Origin: Psychrobacter sp. NZS113
Lineage (GTDB): Bacteria > Pseudomonadota > Gammaproteobacteria > Pseudomonadales > Moraxellaceae
Direction: 5' to 3'
Length of the DNA stretch: 64,000 bases
NCBI RefSeq assembly: GCF_015864825.1
Contig: NZ_JADYWL010000001.1
Coordinates: 186,001-250,000, forward strand
Positions 8,761-17,454 of this stretch are shown here, in pieces (the stretch's first letter is position 1; each line of letters begins with the position of its first letter). The notes under the pieces are model-generated. The model had not been told where the DNA came from and ran no database searches. It saw only the letters and a program-made list of their open reading frames with translations. Both the position numbers and the translations under genes were made by a program.

Positions 8761-10587
8761 ATGCAAAAGAATTGGACAATCAAAGATTGGCAAAGCGCTT
8801 ATGCCAAAGGAACTACCCAGCTAAGTGATCTACTGGATTATGTGGCGGGTATTAGCAATGATAATAATGCTTGGATTGAGGTTGCTACTCCTGAGCAGCT
8901 GACCGCCCAGATTGACAGTATCGCCACGCAAAACCCCCAAGACTTACCGCTATACGGTATACCGTTTGCGGTAAAAGACAACATTGATGTGGCAGGGTTT
9001 CATACCACGGCAGGATGTACAGCTCCTTTGTATTTGGCTGACAAAGACGCACATGTGATTGCCAAGCTCAAGTCGGCAGGCGCTATCGTCATCGGCAAAA
9101 CCAATCTTGACCAGTTCGCGACAGGACTGGTAGGTACGCGCTCACCTTATGGGGCGGTGGCCAACAGTTTCAATCCTGACTATATCAGTGGTGGCTCAAG
9201 CTCAGGCTCTGCGGTCAGTGTGGCAAATGGCATCGTTCCTTTTGCATTAGGAACGGATACAGCAGGCTCTGGACGTGTGCCTGCGGGTCACAACAATATC
9301 GTAGGTTTGAAGCCAACAAAAGGCTGGTTCTCCAGTACGGGTCTCATTCCCGCTTGTCGATTACATGATGTTATTTCTATTTTTGCGCTGGGTGTTGATG
9401 ATGCGTGGCATGTAGCTCAGCTAATGAAAGGCTACGATAAAGAAGACGATTACAGTCGTATCCATCCTGCCACTGCTCCAGTCGCCTTTAGTCTTGGCAA
9501 AATCGCTATCCCTAATAGCTTAGAGTTTTACGGTGATACCGAATCAGAGCAGGCTTTTGAGATAGCCATCACGCAGTTACAAACGATGGGCTATGAGATC
9601 ACACCGATAGACTTTACGGTCTTTAATGAGTTAGCAGATGCGCTCTATAACGATAGCTGGGTCAGTGAACGCACCTTTGCCATCGATCAGCTCGTCGAGC
9701 GTGATGAGCTGCTGCCTGTCACTCGCCAAATCATCAGTCAAGCTGAGAACTACAATGCGGTTGATGCAATGAGTGCTGAGTATTCGCGCGCTGCACTAAG
9801 TCGCCTTATTCAACAAATGCTATCTGAATTTGACGCATTAATGGTGCCAACCGCACCAACCATCTATACCATCGATGCGGTCAATGCTGACCCGTTAACG
9901 AAAAACAGCCATATGGGTGCTTATACTAATTTTGTGAATCTAGCGGACTTGTCGGCGTTGGCGTTGCCGAATCTAATCGCTAGAGATGGCCTGCCACGCG
10001 GTGTGACCTTTATCGCTATGGGCTGGCATGACGAAGCTTTAGCCAATTTTGGTCATCAGTGGCAGACCGCTCTGGATATACCAATGGGAACCTCTAACCA
10101 TCGTTATCACTCCGGCACCTCTCAAACACAAACAGCTCAATCTGAACAACCGCAATCGCTTATTCCACTAAGTACAGATGACAGTGATAGTAGCGTGGCG
10201 TTAGCCGTGGTTGGTGCGCATTTGAGTGGTATGCCGCTCAATTATCAGCTGACCGATAGAGGCGGTGTGTTGTCCGAACAAACCCAAACGGCAGCAGCTT
10301 ATCAGCTCTTTGCATTGGCAGGATCGACACCTGCCAAACCGGGACTGAAACGCCATGATGAAGGACGCTCTATTGCGGTAGAAGTTTGGAGAATTCCTAG
10401 AGCGAGATTTGGCGAAATCGTCAACGAGGTGCCATCACCATTAGGAATTGGCAATGTTGAATTGGCAGACGGACGCTGGGTCAAGAGCTTCATTTGTGAA
10501 GAATATGGGTTTAAAGGCGGTACAGATGTGACCGCGTTCGGTGGTTGGAAAGCTTATATAGCCAAGCAGTCAGAGCCCGTAACTTAG
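8761..10587 (+). CDS. atzF: Allophanate hydrolase
   Basis: A 608-residue, two-domain enzyme. The amidase-signature domain (about 1-440) carries the Ser-cisSer-Lys triad: Lys72 in GIPFAVKDN, Ser147 in GGSSSGS and nucleophile Ser170 in GTDTAGSGRVPA. A C-terminal domain (about 475-605; GGVLSEQTQTAAAYQLFALA, RSIAVEVWRIP) is the decarboxylase domain of full-length allophanate hydrolases. The two halves turn allophanate into ammonia and CO2, the last step of the guanidine or urea carboxylase route. The linker (about 440-475) is Ser/Gln-rich. The gene follows the carboxylase by 79 bp, with a GAGAG-type ribosome site. Confidence 0.92.
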   Translation: MQKNWTIKDWQSAYAKGTTQLSDLLDYVAGISNDNNAWIEVATPEQLTAQIDSIATQNPQDLPLYGIPFAVKDNIDVAGFHTTAGCTAPLYLADKDAHVIAKLKSAGAIVIGKTNLDQFATGLVGTRSPYGAVANSFNPDYISGGSSSGSAVSVANGIVPFALGTDTAGSGRVPAGHNNIVGLKPTKGWFSSTGLIPACRLHDVISIFALGVDDAWHVAQLMKGYDKEDDYSRIHPATAPVAFSLGKIAIPNSLEFYGDTESEQAFEIAITQLQTMGYEITPIDFTVFNELADALYNDSWVSERTFAIDQLVERDELLPVTRQIISQAENYNAVDAMSAEYSRAALSRLIQQMLSEFDALMVPTAPTIYTIDAVNADPLTKNSHMGAYTNFVNLADLSALALPNLIARDGLPRGVTFIAMGWHDEALANFGHQWQTALDIPMGTSNHRYHSGTSQTQTAQSEQPQSLIPLSTDDSDSSVALAVVGAHLSGMPLNYQLTDRGGVLSEQTQTAAAYQLFALAGSTPAKPGLKRHDEGRSIAVEVWRIPRARFGEIVNEVPSPLGIGNVELADGRWVKSFICEEYGFKGGTDVTAFGGWKAYIAKQSEPVT

Positions 10588-10711
10588 ACTGACTCAATTG
10601 AATTACGATCCAAAAATAGTAGCGCCAGTAATATTCTCTCTCGTGGTATTGCAAACAATAATCAACGGACATTCCCATAATGGGCTTGTCTTTATTCAAG
10701 GAGCAAAACTC

Positions 10712-11737
10712 ATGAATCGACGCTTATTTACTTTTGCGGTTCTCTCAAGCTTTATGTTATTTGGTTGTGACAATACGGCTACCGTCTCAGCACCTGAGGG
10801 CGAGGCAACATCAGAAAAAGTTACTGCCTCAAATGATGAACCGATTTCTATCGGTTATAGCGATTGGCCAGGTTTTGTTGCTTGGCAAATTGCTATCGAA
10901 AAAGGTTGGTTTGATGAGGAAGGAGTTAATGTTGAGTTTAAGTGGTTTGATTACTCTGCCTCGTTATCTGCTTTTGCATCTAGCCAGTTGGATGCTATTT
11001 CTGTTACCAATGGCGACAACCTAGTCAACGCTGCAAGTGGTAGTGAGGGCATCATTATCTTGGTCAACGACTACTCAGCAGGTAATGATCAAATCATCGC
11101 TAAACCTCCTATCAATAGCATAGCCGATCTAAAAGGTAAATCAATTGGCGTTGAGAAAGGGTTGGTAGATCACTTGATGCTTAATAGTGCGCTGGCTGCG
11201 AATGGATTGACAGAGGCTGATGTAACATTAGTGAACGCTACTACAAACGAGCTACCGCAAGTCTTCAAAAATGACAGTATTGATGCCATTGCTATCTGGC
11301 AGCCTAATGCCAACCAAGCACTGAAAAACGTGCCAAGTGCAAAAGCCATCTATACCTCAGCGGATGAGCCAGGTCTTATTTATGACACGTTAGCCGTCAG
11401 TCCAGCCAGTCTGTCTGCGCACAAGGCAGAGTACGCCAAGATCATTCAGGTGTGGGGCAAGGTCGTCAACTATATCAATGATCCAGCGACTAGAGATGAT
11501 GCGATTAGCATTATGTCTAACAAGGTAAATGTGTCTGCTGACCAGTATAGTGCCTTCTTAAATGGGACAAAACTGATGAGCATTGAGGACAATAAAAGAA
11601 TCTTTGCAAAATCTGATGAGCTGAGTTCTATTTATGGCTCTAGCTATCATGTCAACCAGTTCAATATTGATAATCAGATTTATGATCAGAAGCTCGATAT
11701 AGATAAGTTGATCTATCCTGATTTGATTAATCAGTAA
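10712..11737 (+). CDS. NitT/TauT-type ABC transporter substrate-binding lipoprotein, predicted guanidine binder
   Basis: A 341-residue periplasmic-binding protein. The start used here has AAGGAG nine bases upstream and gives a lipoprotein signal (MNRRLFTFAVLSSFMLFGC) with lipobox LFGC and lipidated Cys19. An in-frame start 38 codons earlier would bury the signal and is rejected. The mature part has the NMT1/SsuA-like features GYSDWPGFVAWQIAIEKGWF and DLKGKSIGVEKGLVDHL. It lies 124 bp after allophanate hydrolase and directly before matching permease and ATPase genes. Substrate is inferred only from operon context: guanidine is most likely, urea or another amide is possible. Confidence 0.85.
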   Translation: MNRRLFTFAVLSSFMLFGCDNTATVSAPEGEATSEKVTASNDEPISIGYSDWPGFVAWQIAIEKGWFDEEGVNVEFKWFDYSASLSAFASSQLDAISVTNGDNLVNAASGSEGIIILVNDYSAGNDQIIAKPPINSIADLKGKSIGVEKGLVDHLMLNSALAANGLTEADVTLVNATTNELPQVFKNDSIDAIAIWQPNANQALKNVPSAKAIYTSADEPGLIYDTLAVSPASLSAHKAEYAKIIQVWGKVVNYINDPATRDDAISIMSNKVNVSADQYSAFLNGTKLMSIEDNKRIFAKSDELSSIYGSSYHVNQFNIDNQIYDQKLDIDKLIYPDLINQ

Positions 11738-11809
11738 GGATAGTTGCCGTTTTATTTATTACAAAGGCAGTGGTTGTCGAGTCTTTATCATCGTTTTAGA
11801 GGGTAGTCT

Positions 11810-12751
11810 ATGAGTCATATTAATACATATCTAACCAAGAAAACCACGCTTGGGCTCAATGTACTCTCATTTTTGATTCCAATCTTAATATGGTGTGCGG
11901 TTAGCTACCTTCCTTTTATTTGGCATCCGCAAGTTGAGATTACTGATGCAGGCGCGAGTACCTACCTACAAGAAGGCAGCCGCATCGATAAAGAGGTATT
12001 TTATCGAGAAGCACAGGATGCGATGGCCTCTGATGCAGTACCGCCGCAAGGAAAGCTGGTCAACCCTGTCTACCTGCCAGCACCTGATGAGGTAGCCACA
12101 GCGATGGTCACTGCGTTTGTTACCCCGCCTACACAAGTTGATGGTCCTTGGTTACATGAGAGTCTCTGGCAGAGTATCCGTACGGTATTTATCGCTTTTT
12201 TTATCTCATCTATCGTCGGTATACCACTAGGTCTGCTGTGCGGGTTCTCTCAGAAAATCGCACAAATCACTCAGCCTTTCGTAGAGTTCTTTCGCTATCT
12301 ACCAGCGCCAGCATTTGGACCTTTGGCCGTGGCGGTGCTTGGTATCTACGATGGACCAAAAATTGCCATCATCGTGATTGGGACTCTATTTCAACAGATT
12401 CTAATCATTGCAAATACCACGCGTACCATGGATCTTGGTTTGATTGAGGCAGGCTACACGCTAGGCACGACCAAACTAAAAAGCTTCTTTTATGTACTGC
12501 TGCCTGCAGTCTTGCCTGACGTCTATAGAGACTTACGAGTCCTATTGGGCTGGGCATGGACGTATTTGATTGTCGCTGAACTGATAGGGACGACGTCAGG
12601 TATTACATGGTTTATTGTGCAACAAGCCCGCTATCAGCATTTTGATAACGTCTATGCAGGTATTCTACTCATTGGGTTTATCGGTTTAGGTACAGATATC
12701 TTGTTGTACCAGCTCGGTAAAAAACTATTCAAATGGAAAGCGAGTATTTAA
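11810..12751 (+). CDS. ABC transporter permease (NitT/TauT type), predicted guanidine importer
   Basis: A 313-residue inner-membrane permease. An N-terminal membrane helix (about 15-37) is followed by an unusually long periplasmic stretch (about 40-115, ending LVNPVYLPAPDEVATAMV), then five further helices. The cytoplasmic EAA-type coupling loop is EAGYTLGTTKLKSFFYVLLP. It forms the channel for the neighbouring binding protein and ATPase. Its TAA stop is immediately followed by the ATG of the ATPase, so the two are translationally linked. Confidence 0.88.
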   Translation: MSHINTYLTKKTTLGLNVLSFLIPILIWCAVSYLPFIWHPQVEITDAGASTYLQEGSRIDKEVFYREAQDAMASDAVPPQGKLVNPVYLPAPDEVATAMVTAFVTPPTQVDGPWLHESLWQSIRTVFIAFFISSIVGIPLGLLCGFSQKIAQITQPFVEFFRYLPAPAFGPLAVAVLGIYDGPKIAIIVIGTLFQQILIIANTTRTMDLGLIEAGYTLGTTKLKSFFYVLLPAVLPDVYRDLRVLLGWAWTYLIVAELIGTTSGITWFIVQQARYQHFDNVYAGILLIGFIGLGTDILLYQLGKKLFKWKASI

Positions 12752-13687
12752 ATGATAAATAACGATATGGTCTCTTCCGTCCCTACAGATAGTGCACGCA
12801 ACACCCATAGCGGTGCCACTGATGATTATTTCAAAGCGCTTTATCAGCGAAATGTGGTGCTGCAAGTTGATCAACTGACACAATCGTTTGATCAAGGTGG
12901 TAGCCAAAAAGTGATATTAAAAGATGTCAGCCTAAAAATCTATGAGCGTGAGTTTGTGTGTGTGATTGGTCCATCGGGTTGTGGTAAATCAACATTGGGG
13001 CGTATCGTTGCAGGATTAGATGCTTATCCCAGTGGAGAAGTAATCGTTGACAAAGAAAAAGTCAAAGGCCCAAGCGCCAGTCGTGGCATGGTTTTTCAAG
13101 GTTATACGTTATTTCCTTGGAAGACGGTGAAAGAAAATGTCATGTTTGGCCCTATCATGGGTGGCCGCAGCAAGTCGAGTGCAGAGCGTAGCGCTCGTGA
13201 GTGGCTTGATGTGGTCGGACTGACTAAGTACGAAAACCACTATCCGCATCAACTGTCTGGCGGTATGAAGCAGCGTGTTGCGATTGCGCGAGCGCTGGTC
13301 AATGAGCCAAAGGTATTGATCATGGATGAACCGTTTGGCGCACTTGATCCTTACACACGTCAAAAAATGCAAAAGCACTTGCTGGATTTGTGGCGCAATA
13401 TTGATATTACTATCGTATTTATTACGCATGATATGGATGAGGCAGTATTACTGTCAGATCGTATCGTTGTACTCAAAGCCAATCCAGGAGAGGTACAAGA
13501 GATTATTGAAGTGCCGCTCGCACGTCCTCGTTCTCCCGATATTGTGACAGACAGTCATTTTTTACAACTAAAAGCTCGTATCAATAGTATCGTTCACAAT
13601 CCACAGCCTATTATTGATCCTGCGTTGACAGATATGCCTGATATCCCACGTATGACGCCTTTAGACACACACAAATCAGCAACATAG
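12752..13687 (+). CDS. ABC transporter ATP-binding protein (NitT/TauT type)
   Basis: A 311-residue cytoplasmic ATPase that drives the importer. It has Walker [10 protein letters not shown], signature LSGGMKQRVAIARAL, Walker B VLIMDEPFGALDP and the H-loop ITHDMDEA. N- and C-terminal tails of about 35 and 55 residues flank the ABC core; the Pro-rich C-terminal tail (ALTDMPDIPRMTP) is outside the usual fold. It is the last gene of the guanidine operon. No convincing terminator was found in the 230 bp that follow. Confidence 0.9.
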   Translation: MINNDMVSSVPTDSARNTHSGATDDYFKALYQRNVVLQVDQLTQSFDQGGSQKVILKDVSLKIYEREFVCVIGPSGCGKSTLGRIVAGLDAYPSGEVIVDKEKVKGPSASRGMVFQGYTLFPWKTVKENVMFGPIMGGRSKSSAERSAREWLDVVGLTKYENHYPHQLSGGMKQRVAIARALVNEPKVLIMDEPFGALDPYTRQKMQKHLLDLWRNIDITIVFITHDMDEAVLLSDRIVVLKANPGEVQEIIEVPLARPRSPDIVTDSHFLQLKARINSIVHNPQPIIDPALTDMPDIPRMTPLDTHKSAT

Positions 13688-13918
13688 CCATTTATCTTAA
13701 ATTATCAGTGGCATCACCTAGTATTAATTTTAACCAGCATGATTGTTGTTAGCCATACGGCGCACAGTTGCTCTTTGTTGTATTGAGTCACAAAGACTAT
13801 GATCTATTTATCAGTTTCTCTTAGCAATACTACTACGAGTTACCTATGATTAACTGCTGCTGATAAATACGACTGCTGTTATACTCAGTAGCGTATTCAT
13901 CTGCTTGCTGATCTTTTT

Positions 13919-14689
13919 ATGACGAACGAATTTATGACTACCACCTCTTTTGTGCTAACCAGCTACAATATTCACAAAGGCATGTCACCACTGAACCGCC
14001 AAGTAAAAATGCAAGGTATTGCTAAAGCACTGGAAGCTGCGGGTGCGGATATACTGTGCTTGCAAGAAGTGCAAGGACAAAACCTCAAGCGCAACATACA
14101 ATATAACGAATACCCAGATCAGTCGCAGCACGAATGGTTTGGCGAGTTTTTAGATCTAGAAAACAGCTATGGTAAAAACTCAGAGTACGAGAACGGCCAT
14201 CATGGTAATGCTGTATTGAGCCGATTCCCGTTAGATCCAAAGCACAATGTCAATATTACCGTCAATAAGCTCGAGCAACGCGGTGTCTTACACTGTGAGG
14301 TACAGCCTATCGGTTGGGAGCGACCTATTGTTGTATTATGTGCGCATCTCAATTTATTTGAGCGTGATCGTATTAAGCAGTATGAAGCCATTACTAACTA
14401 TATATGTCATGAGATTTCTGATGATCAGCCATTGATTTTGGCAGGTGATTTTAATGACTGGAAAAAAATGTCTTGCGATAAACTGGCGCATGATCTTGGT
14501 ATGACCGAAGCCTTTAAACATTGCCATGGCAAGCTAATGCCAACGTTCCCAGCCAAGTTACCCGTACTCAGTTTAGACCGTATTTATGTGCGCAATCTAA
14601 AGATAAAAGATGCGTGGGTACACACTGGTAAGCCTTGGTCAACACTATCAGATCATCTGCCGATTAGCGCAGAATTGGCTTTGCTATAA
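13919..14689 (+). CDS. Endonuclease/exonuclease/phosphatase (EEP) family hydrolase
   Basis: A 256-residue metal-dependent hydrolase with the EEP landmarks in order: SYNIHKG, DILCLQEVQGQ (metal-binding Glu), GNAVLSRFPL, CAHLNLFERDR, LAGDFNDW (Asp-x-Asn) and SDHLPISAEL (catalytic Asp-His). The family includes nucleases, phosphoinositide phosphatases and sphingomyelinases; the exact substrate cannot be told from sequence. No signal peptide is seen, so it is probably cytoplasmic. The start is uncertain: a second in-frame ATG lies 15 bases downstream and neither has a clear Shine-Dalgarno. Confidence 0.85.
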   Translation: MTNEFMTTTSFVLTSYNIHKGMSPLNRQVKMQGIAKALEAAGADILCLQEVQGQNLKRNIQYNEYPDQSQHEWFGEFLDLENSYGKNSEYENGHHGNAVLSRFPLDPKHNVNITVNKLEQRGVLHCEVQPIGWERPIVVLCAHLNLFERDRIKQYEAITNYICHEISDDQPLILAGDFNDWKKMSCDKLAHDLGMTEAFKHCHGKLMPTFPAKLPVLSLDRIYVRNLKIKDAWVHTGKPWSTLSDHLPISAELALL

Positions 14690-14831
14690 AATAGCGATAA
14701 AGTACTAAAAAAATAATGAGAAAAGTTCTATAAAATTAAGCTTGTATAAAATGCAGCCTTTATCAAATAAAGTGTCAATCAAAAAATGGGTGCAAAATAA
14801 ATCGCCCGATAACATATAAGGATATATAACG

Positions 14832-15827
14832 ATGACTAATAGTCAAATACCAAATACTCAGCATGCGGTGCTCATACGTGAATTTGGCGAGCCTGAGGTG
14901 ATGCAATATCAAGATGGTGTAGCGATGCCAGAACTGGCTGACGACCAAGTATTGATAAAAATTGCCTACGCTGGTATCAATCCTGTGGACTATAAGACAC
15001 GTCAAGGTAAGGGTTGGGGAGCGGCTGCCATCCAAACAGAAAAATTCGATAACGACCAGCCTGCAATTTTAGGTTTTGATGTAGCAGGCGAAGTAGTCAG
15101 CAGTAATAACGACGAGTTTGCCATCGGCGATAGAGTGGCCGCTTTGAGCTTTAGTGGTTGCGGCTATGCACAATATGCGGCAGTAGATGCCAAGTTGCTT
15201 GCAAAAGTACCAGAAAATGTCACGTTGGAGCAAGCGGGGGCATTGCCTTGTATTGGTCAAACGGCGTTACAGTTTGTAGATTTTGCAGATATAAAAGCAG
15301 ATGAGCATGTGGTGATTAATGCGCCAGCAGGCGGCGTCGGACATTTATTGATTCAATTGCTCATGAATAAAGTGGCGCAAGATAATATCAAGGTGACGGT
15401 AATTTGCTCACCAGAAAAATACGCCAAGCTTGATGAATTGATAGATGTATCTAAGCTGACTGGCTGGATTGATTATACTAAGGATGAGGCATTCCCTGAG
15501 CTGCAAGCGGATGTACTGTTAGATTTGGTCGGCGGTGAGGCAGGTATACGAGCGCTTAGCGTGATCAAGCCTGAAGGTCATGTTTATGTGCTACCCACCA
15601 TTTGGGTAGATAAGCTCAAAGAAGCGGGTAGTCAAAAGAACTTAAATGTGGCCGGTTATAAGTCGCAACGTAATGGTGAAGATATGGCGCGTGTTTTACA
15701 GCAAGTCGCTGATGGCAAGCTGACGCTAAAGATTCAAGAAATCTATCCATTATCTGAAGTCGTTGCCGCTCACCATGAGCTACAAAAGGGTGATGCCTTT
15801 GGCAAGATAGTTTTGAAGGCTGACTAG
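14832..15827 (+). CDS. NADPH-dependent quinone oxidoreductase-like protein (MDR superfamily)
   Basis: A 331-residue medium-chain dehydrogenase/reductase of the zinc-independent quinone reductase branch. It has a GroES-like N-terminal half (about 10-130; YAGINPVDYKTRQGKGWG, ILGFDVAGEV) and a Rossmann half with nucleotide-binding APAGGVGHLLIQL (about 160-172). No structural zinc Cys cluster is visible. It probably reduces quinones or enals with NADPH. A good AAGGA lies before the ATG. Its TAG stop shares the palindrome CTAG with the TAG stop of the convergent alkB-like gene. Confidence 0.85.
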   Translation: MTNSQIPNTQHAVLIREFGEPEVMQYQDGVAMPELADDQVLIKIAYAGINPVDYKTRQGKGWGAAAIQTEKFDNDQPAILGFDVAGEVVSSNNDEFAIGDRVAALSFSGCGYAQYAAVDAKLLAKVPENVTLEQAGALPCIGQTALQFVDFADIKADEHVVINAPAGGVGHLLIQLLMNKVAQDNIKVTVICSPEKYAKLDELIDVSKLTGWIDYTKDEAFPELQADVLLDLVGGEAGIRALSVIKPEGHVYVLPTIWVDKLKEAGSQKNLNVAGYKSQRNGEDMARVLQQVADGKLTLKIQEIYPLSEVVAAHHELQKGDAFGKIVLKAD

Positions 15828-16441
15828 CTCAAAGCCATTTTTCGAAACGTCAGACTAATACGTCCTTCTGAGACTGTTTTAGTCTTAGTGATACTGTGCT
15901 TCCAAAATTTTTGCGTATCACCATGCATGACTACCAATTGACCAGACTCAAGATAAAGCTCAACTTTATCTTGGGTTTTTTTGTGCTTCAAGACAAACTT
16001 ACGCGTCGCACCAAGAGATAGCGAAGCGATAACTGGCTGAGCACCTAGCTCTTTTTCATCATCTGCATGATAGCCCATACCGTCAGAGCCAGAAGGGTAA
16101 TAGTTAAGCAAGCAAGTATTAAAATTAGCAGTAACACCAATTTTTGCTAAAGCCTGCTCAATATGCTGTTTCACGTGGAACACTGTGCTTGACCATGGCA
16201 CTGTCTGCCGAACATGCCCTGAATATTGATAGTCTGCCTCTGTATCTCCCATCCAAACGATTTGTCGAGTCGTCACGTGAGTCTTACCAAATAACGTTAC
16301 GATATCTGATTGCCAAGGAAGGTCGGTGAGTAAGGTGTTATACAAAATATCGGCGTCATCGATAATCACCCCTATATCGTTCACCTTACCATCGTAGGGT
16401 AGTAGATTATCCGTGGGTGCAGGGGCAAAGAGATCGGTCAT
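15824..16441 (-). CDS. AlkB-family 2-oxoglutarate/Fe(II) dioxygenase
   Basis: A 205-residue oxidative DNA/RNA dealkylation enzyme of the short AlkB (ALKBH2/3-like) group. The iron ligands are His125 and Asp127 (MGYHADDE) and His182 (KFWKHSI). The 2-oxoglutarate-binding arginines are in EGRISLTFRK (Arg194, Arg200). SLSLGATRKFVLKHK is the usual fold motif. It removes alkyl groups from 1-methyladenine and 3-methylcytosine. It is the last of three minus-strand genes (exporter, hydrolase, AlkB) and follows the hydrolase by 20 bp, so co-transcription is likely. Confidence 0.9.
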   Translation of the reverse strand: MTDLFAPAPTDNLLPYDGKVNDIGVIIDDADILYNTLLTDLPWQSDIVTLFGKTHVTTRQIVWMGDTEADYQYSGHVRQTVPWSSTVFHVKQHIEQALAKIGVTANFNTCLLNYYPSGSDGMGYHADDEKELGAQPVIASLSLGATRKFVLKHKKTQDKVELYLESGQLVVMHGDTQKFWKHSITKTKTVSEGRISLTFRKMALS

Positions 16442-16461
16442 GGGTCTGTCGTCGTAAATCC

Positions 16462-17364
16462 TTATTTGCTACTTTGATAGTTTTCAATGATGATTTGAGC
16501 ACATAATTCAGGTGCTTCCATTGGCAACAGATGACCATATTCTAATAAGGATATTATGCGGTTGTCCGGTACGAATTTGCGCCACTGCTTGCGCACTTTA
16601 TCATTGATAAACAAAGTAGGCTTGCCAGTAATCAGCGTATAAGGACATTTGAGCTGCTTCAGTGCGCTGTCAATATGAGGGGCACCAAAATAGTTGGCGA
16701 GCTCTTGCTCAGGCGCGAATATCAAGGTATAGCTGCCATCAGGATTTTTGATCAAGCTTTGCTCAGCGAATATCCGTAAGTGTGCATCGCTGATACGTCG
16801 ATAGGCAGATTGCGCGCGCAAATGCTCATAATAATCATTGACATTTGACCATATGGTTTGTTTGATCAGCGTGCTTTTAAACGGCTCACGGTTCAGCAGA
16901 AACCTACGTGGCAAGAGATTATATAGTCTGGCTTGTCTTTTAATAAACGTCACAGGTTCTATTAGATATAGCTGTGAAAACAGTTCTGGGCGCTTGGCTG
17001 CTGCGATTGCAGTGGCAGTGGCTCCTTGCGAATGACCAATACCAACGACGGGCTTGTCTTGTGTTCTTTCTAGGAATTCAATAAGTATTTCGGCATCTTG
17101 CTCGCGCGTCAGACGACGACGTTGTGGTTTGTCATACCAATAGCCGCGTAAGGCGAGGGATCTGATATCAAAGTCAGTTGCCAAAGCACTTAGTAGTGGT
17201 AAGTAGGTGCCAACAGTGAAGCTATTGCCACCATAAAAATGTGCCGGTACACGTGAGGCAGTGTTTGTGTTTGTTTTTGATGGTGCCGATGGCGCAAGCC
17301 GACTAAGATTATAGTAGCGCGCTTGTTTTCCACTAATATTAATACTTTTTGCAAATGCTTTCAT
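16462..17364 (-). CDS. Alpha/beta hydrolase
   Basis: A 300-residue cytoplasmic hydrolase. The nucleophile elbow is GIGHSQGA (Ser112), an oxyanion-hole loop HFYGGNSF lies at about 42-49, and the probable catalytic His is in YGHLLPMEAPE (about His278). It resembles esterase or lactonase-like members, but the substrate is unknown. A very strong AAGGAGGTG ribosome site precedes the ATG, suggesting high translation. The AlkB gene follows after 20 bp. Confidence 0.8.
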   Translation of the reverse strand: MKAFAKSINISGKQARYYNLSRLAPSAPSKTNTNTASRVPAHFYGGNSFTVGTYLPLLSALATDFDIRSLALRGYWYDKPQRRRLTREQDAEILIEFLERTQDKPVVGIGHSQGATATAIAAAKRPELFSQLYLIEPVTFIKRQARLYNLLPRRFLLNREPFKSTLIKQTIWSNVNDYYEHLRAQSAYRRISDAHLRIFAEQSLIKNPDGSYTLIFAPEQELANYFGAPHIDSALKQLKCPYTLITGKPTLFINDKVRKQWRKFVPDNRIISLLEYGHLLPMEAPELCAQIIIENYQSSK

Positions 17365-17454
17365 AAGGTAAACACCTCCTTGTGTCTGATTTTTAATGAG
17401 AATTAACCACTTTTAGCCTATTGCGATGACTATAGAGTGAATCGAAGACACGCC

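Noticed and set aside
10598..10711. Longer start for the guanidine-operon binding protein
   Set aside because: It would put 38 residues ahead of a complete lipoprotein signal, and the AAGGAG site serves the internal ATG.
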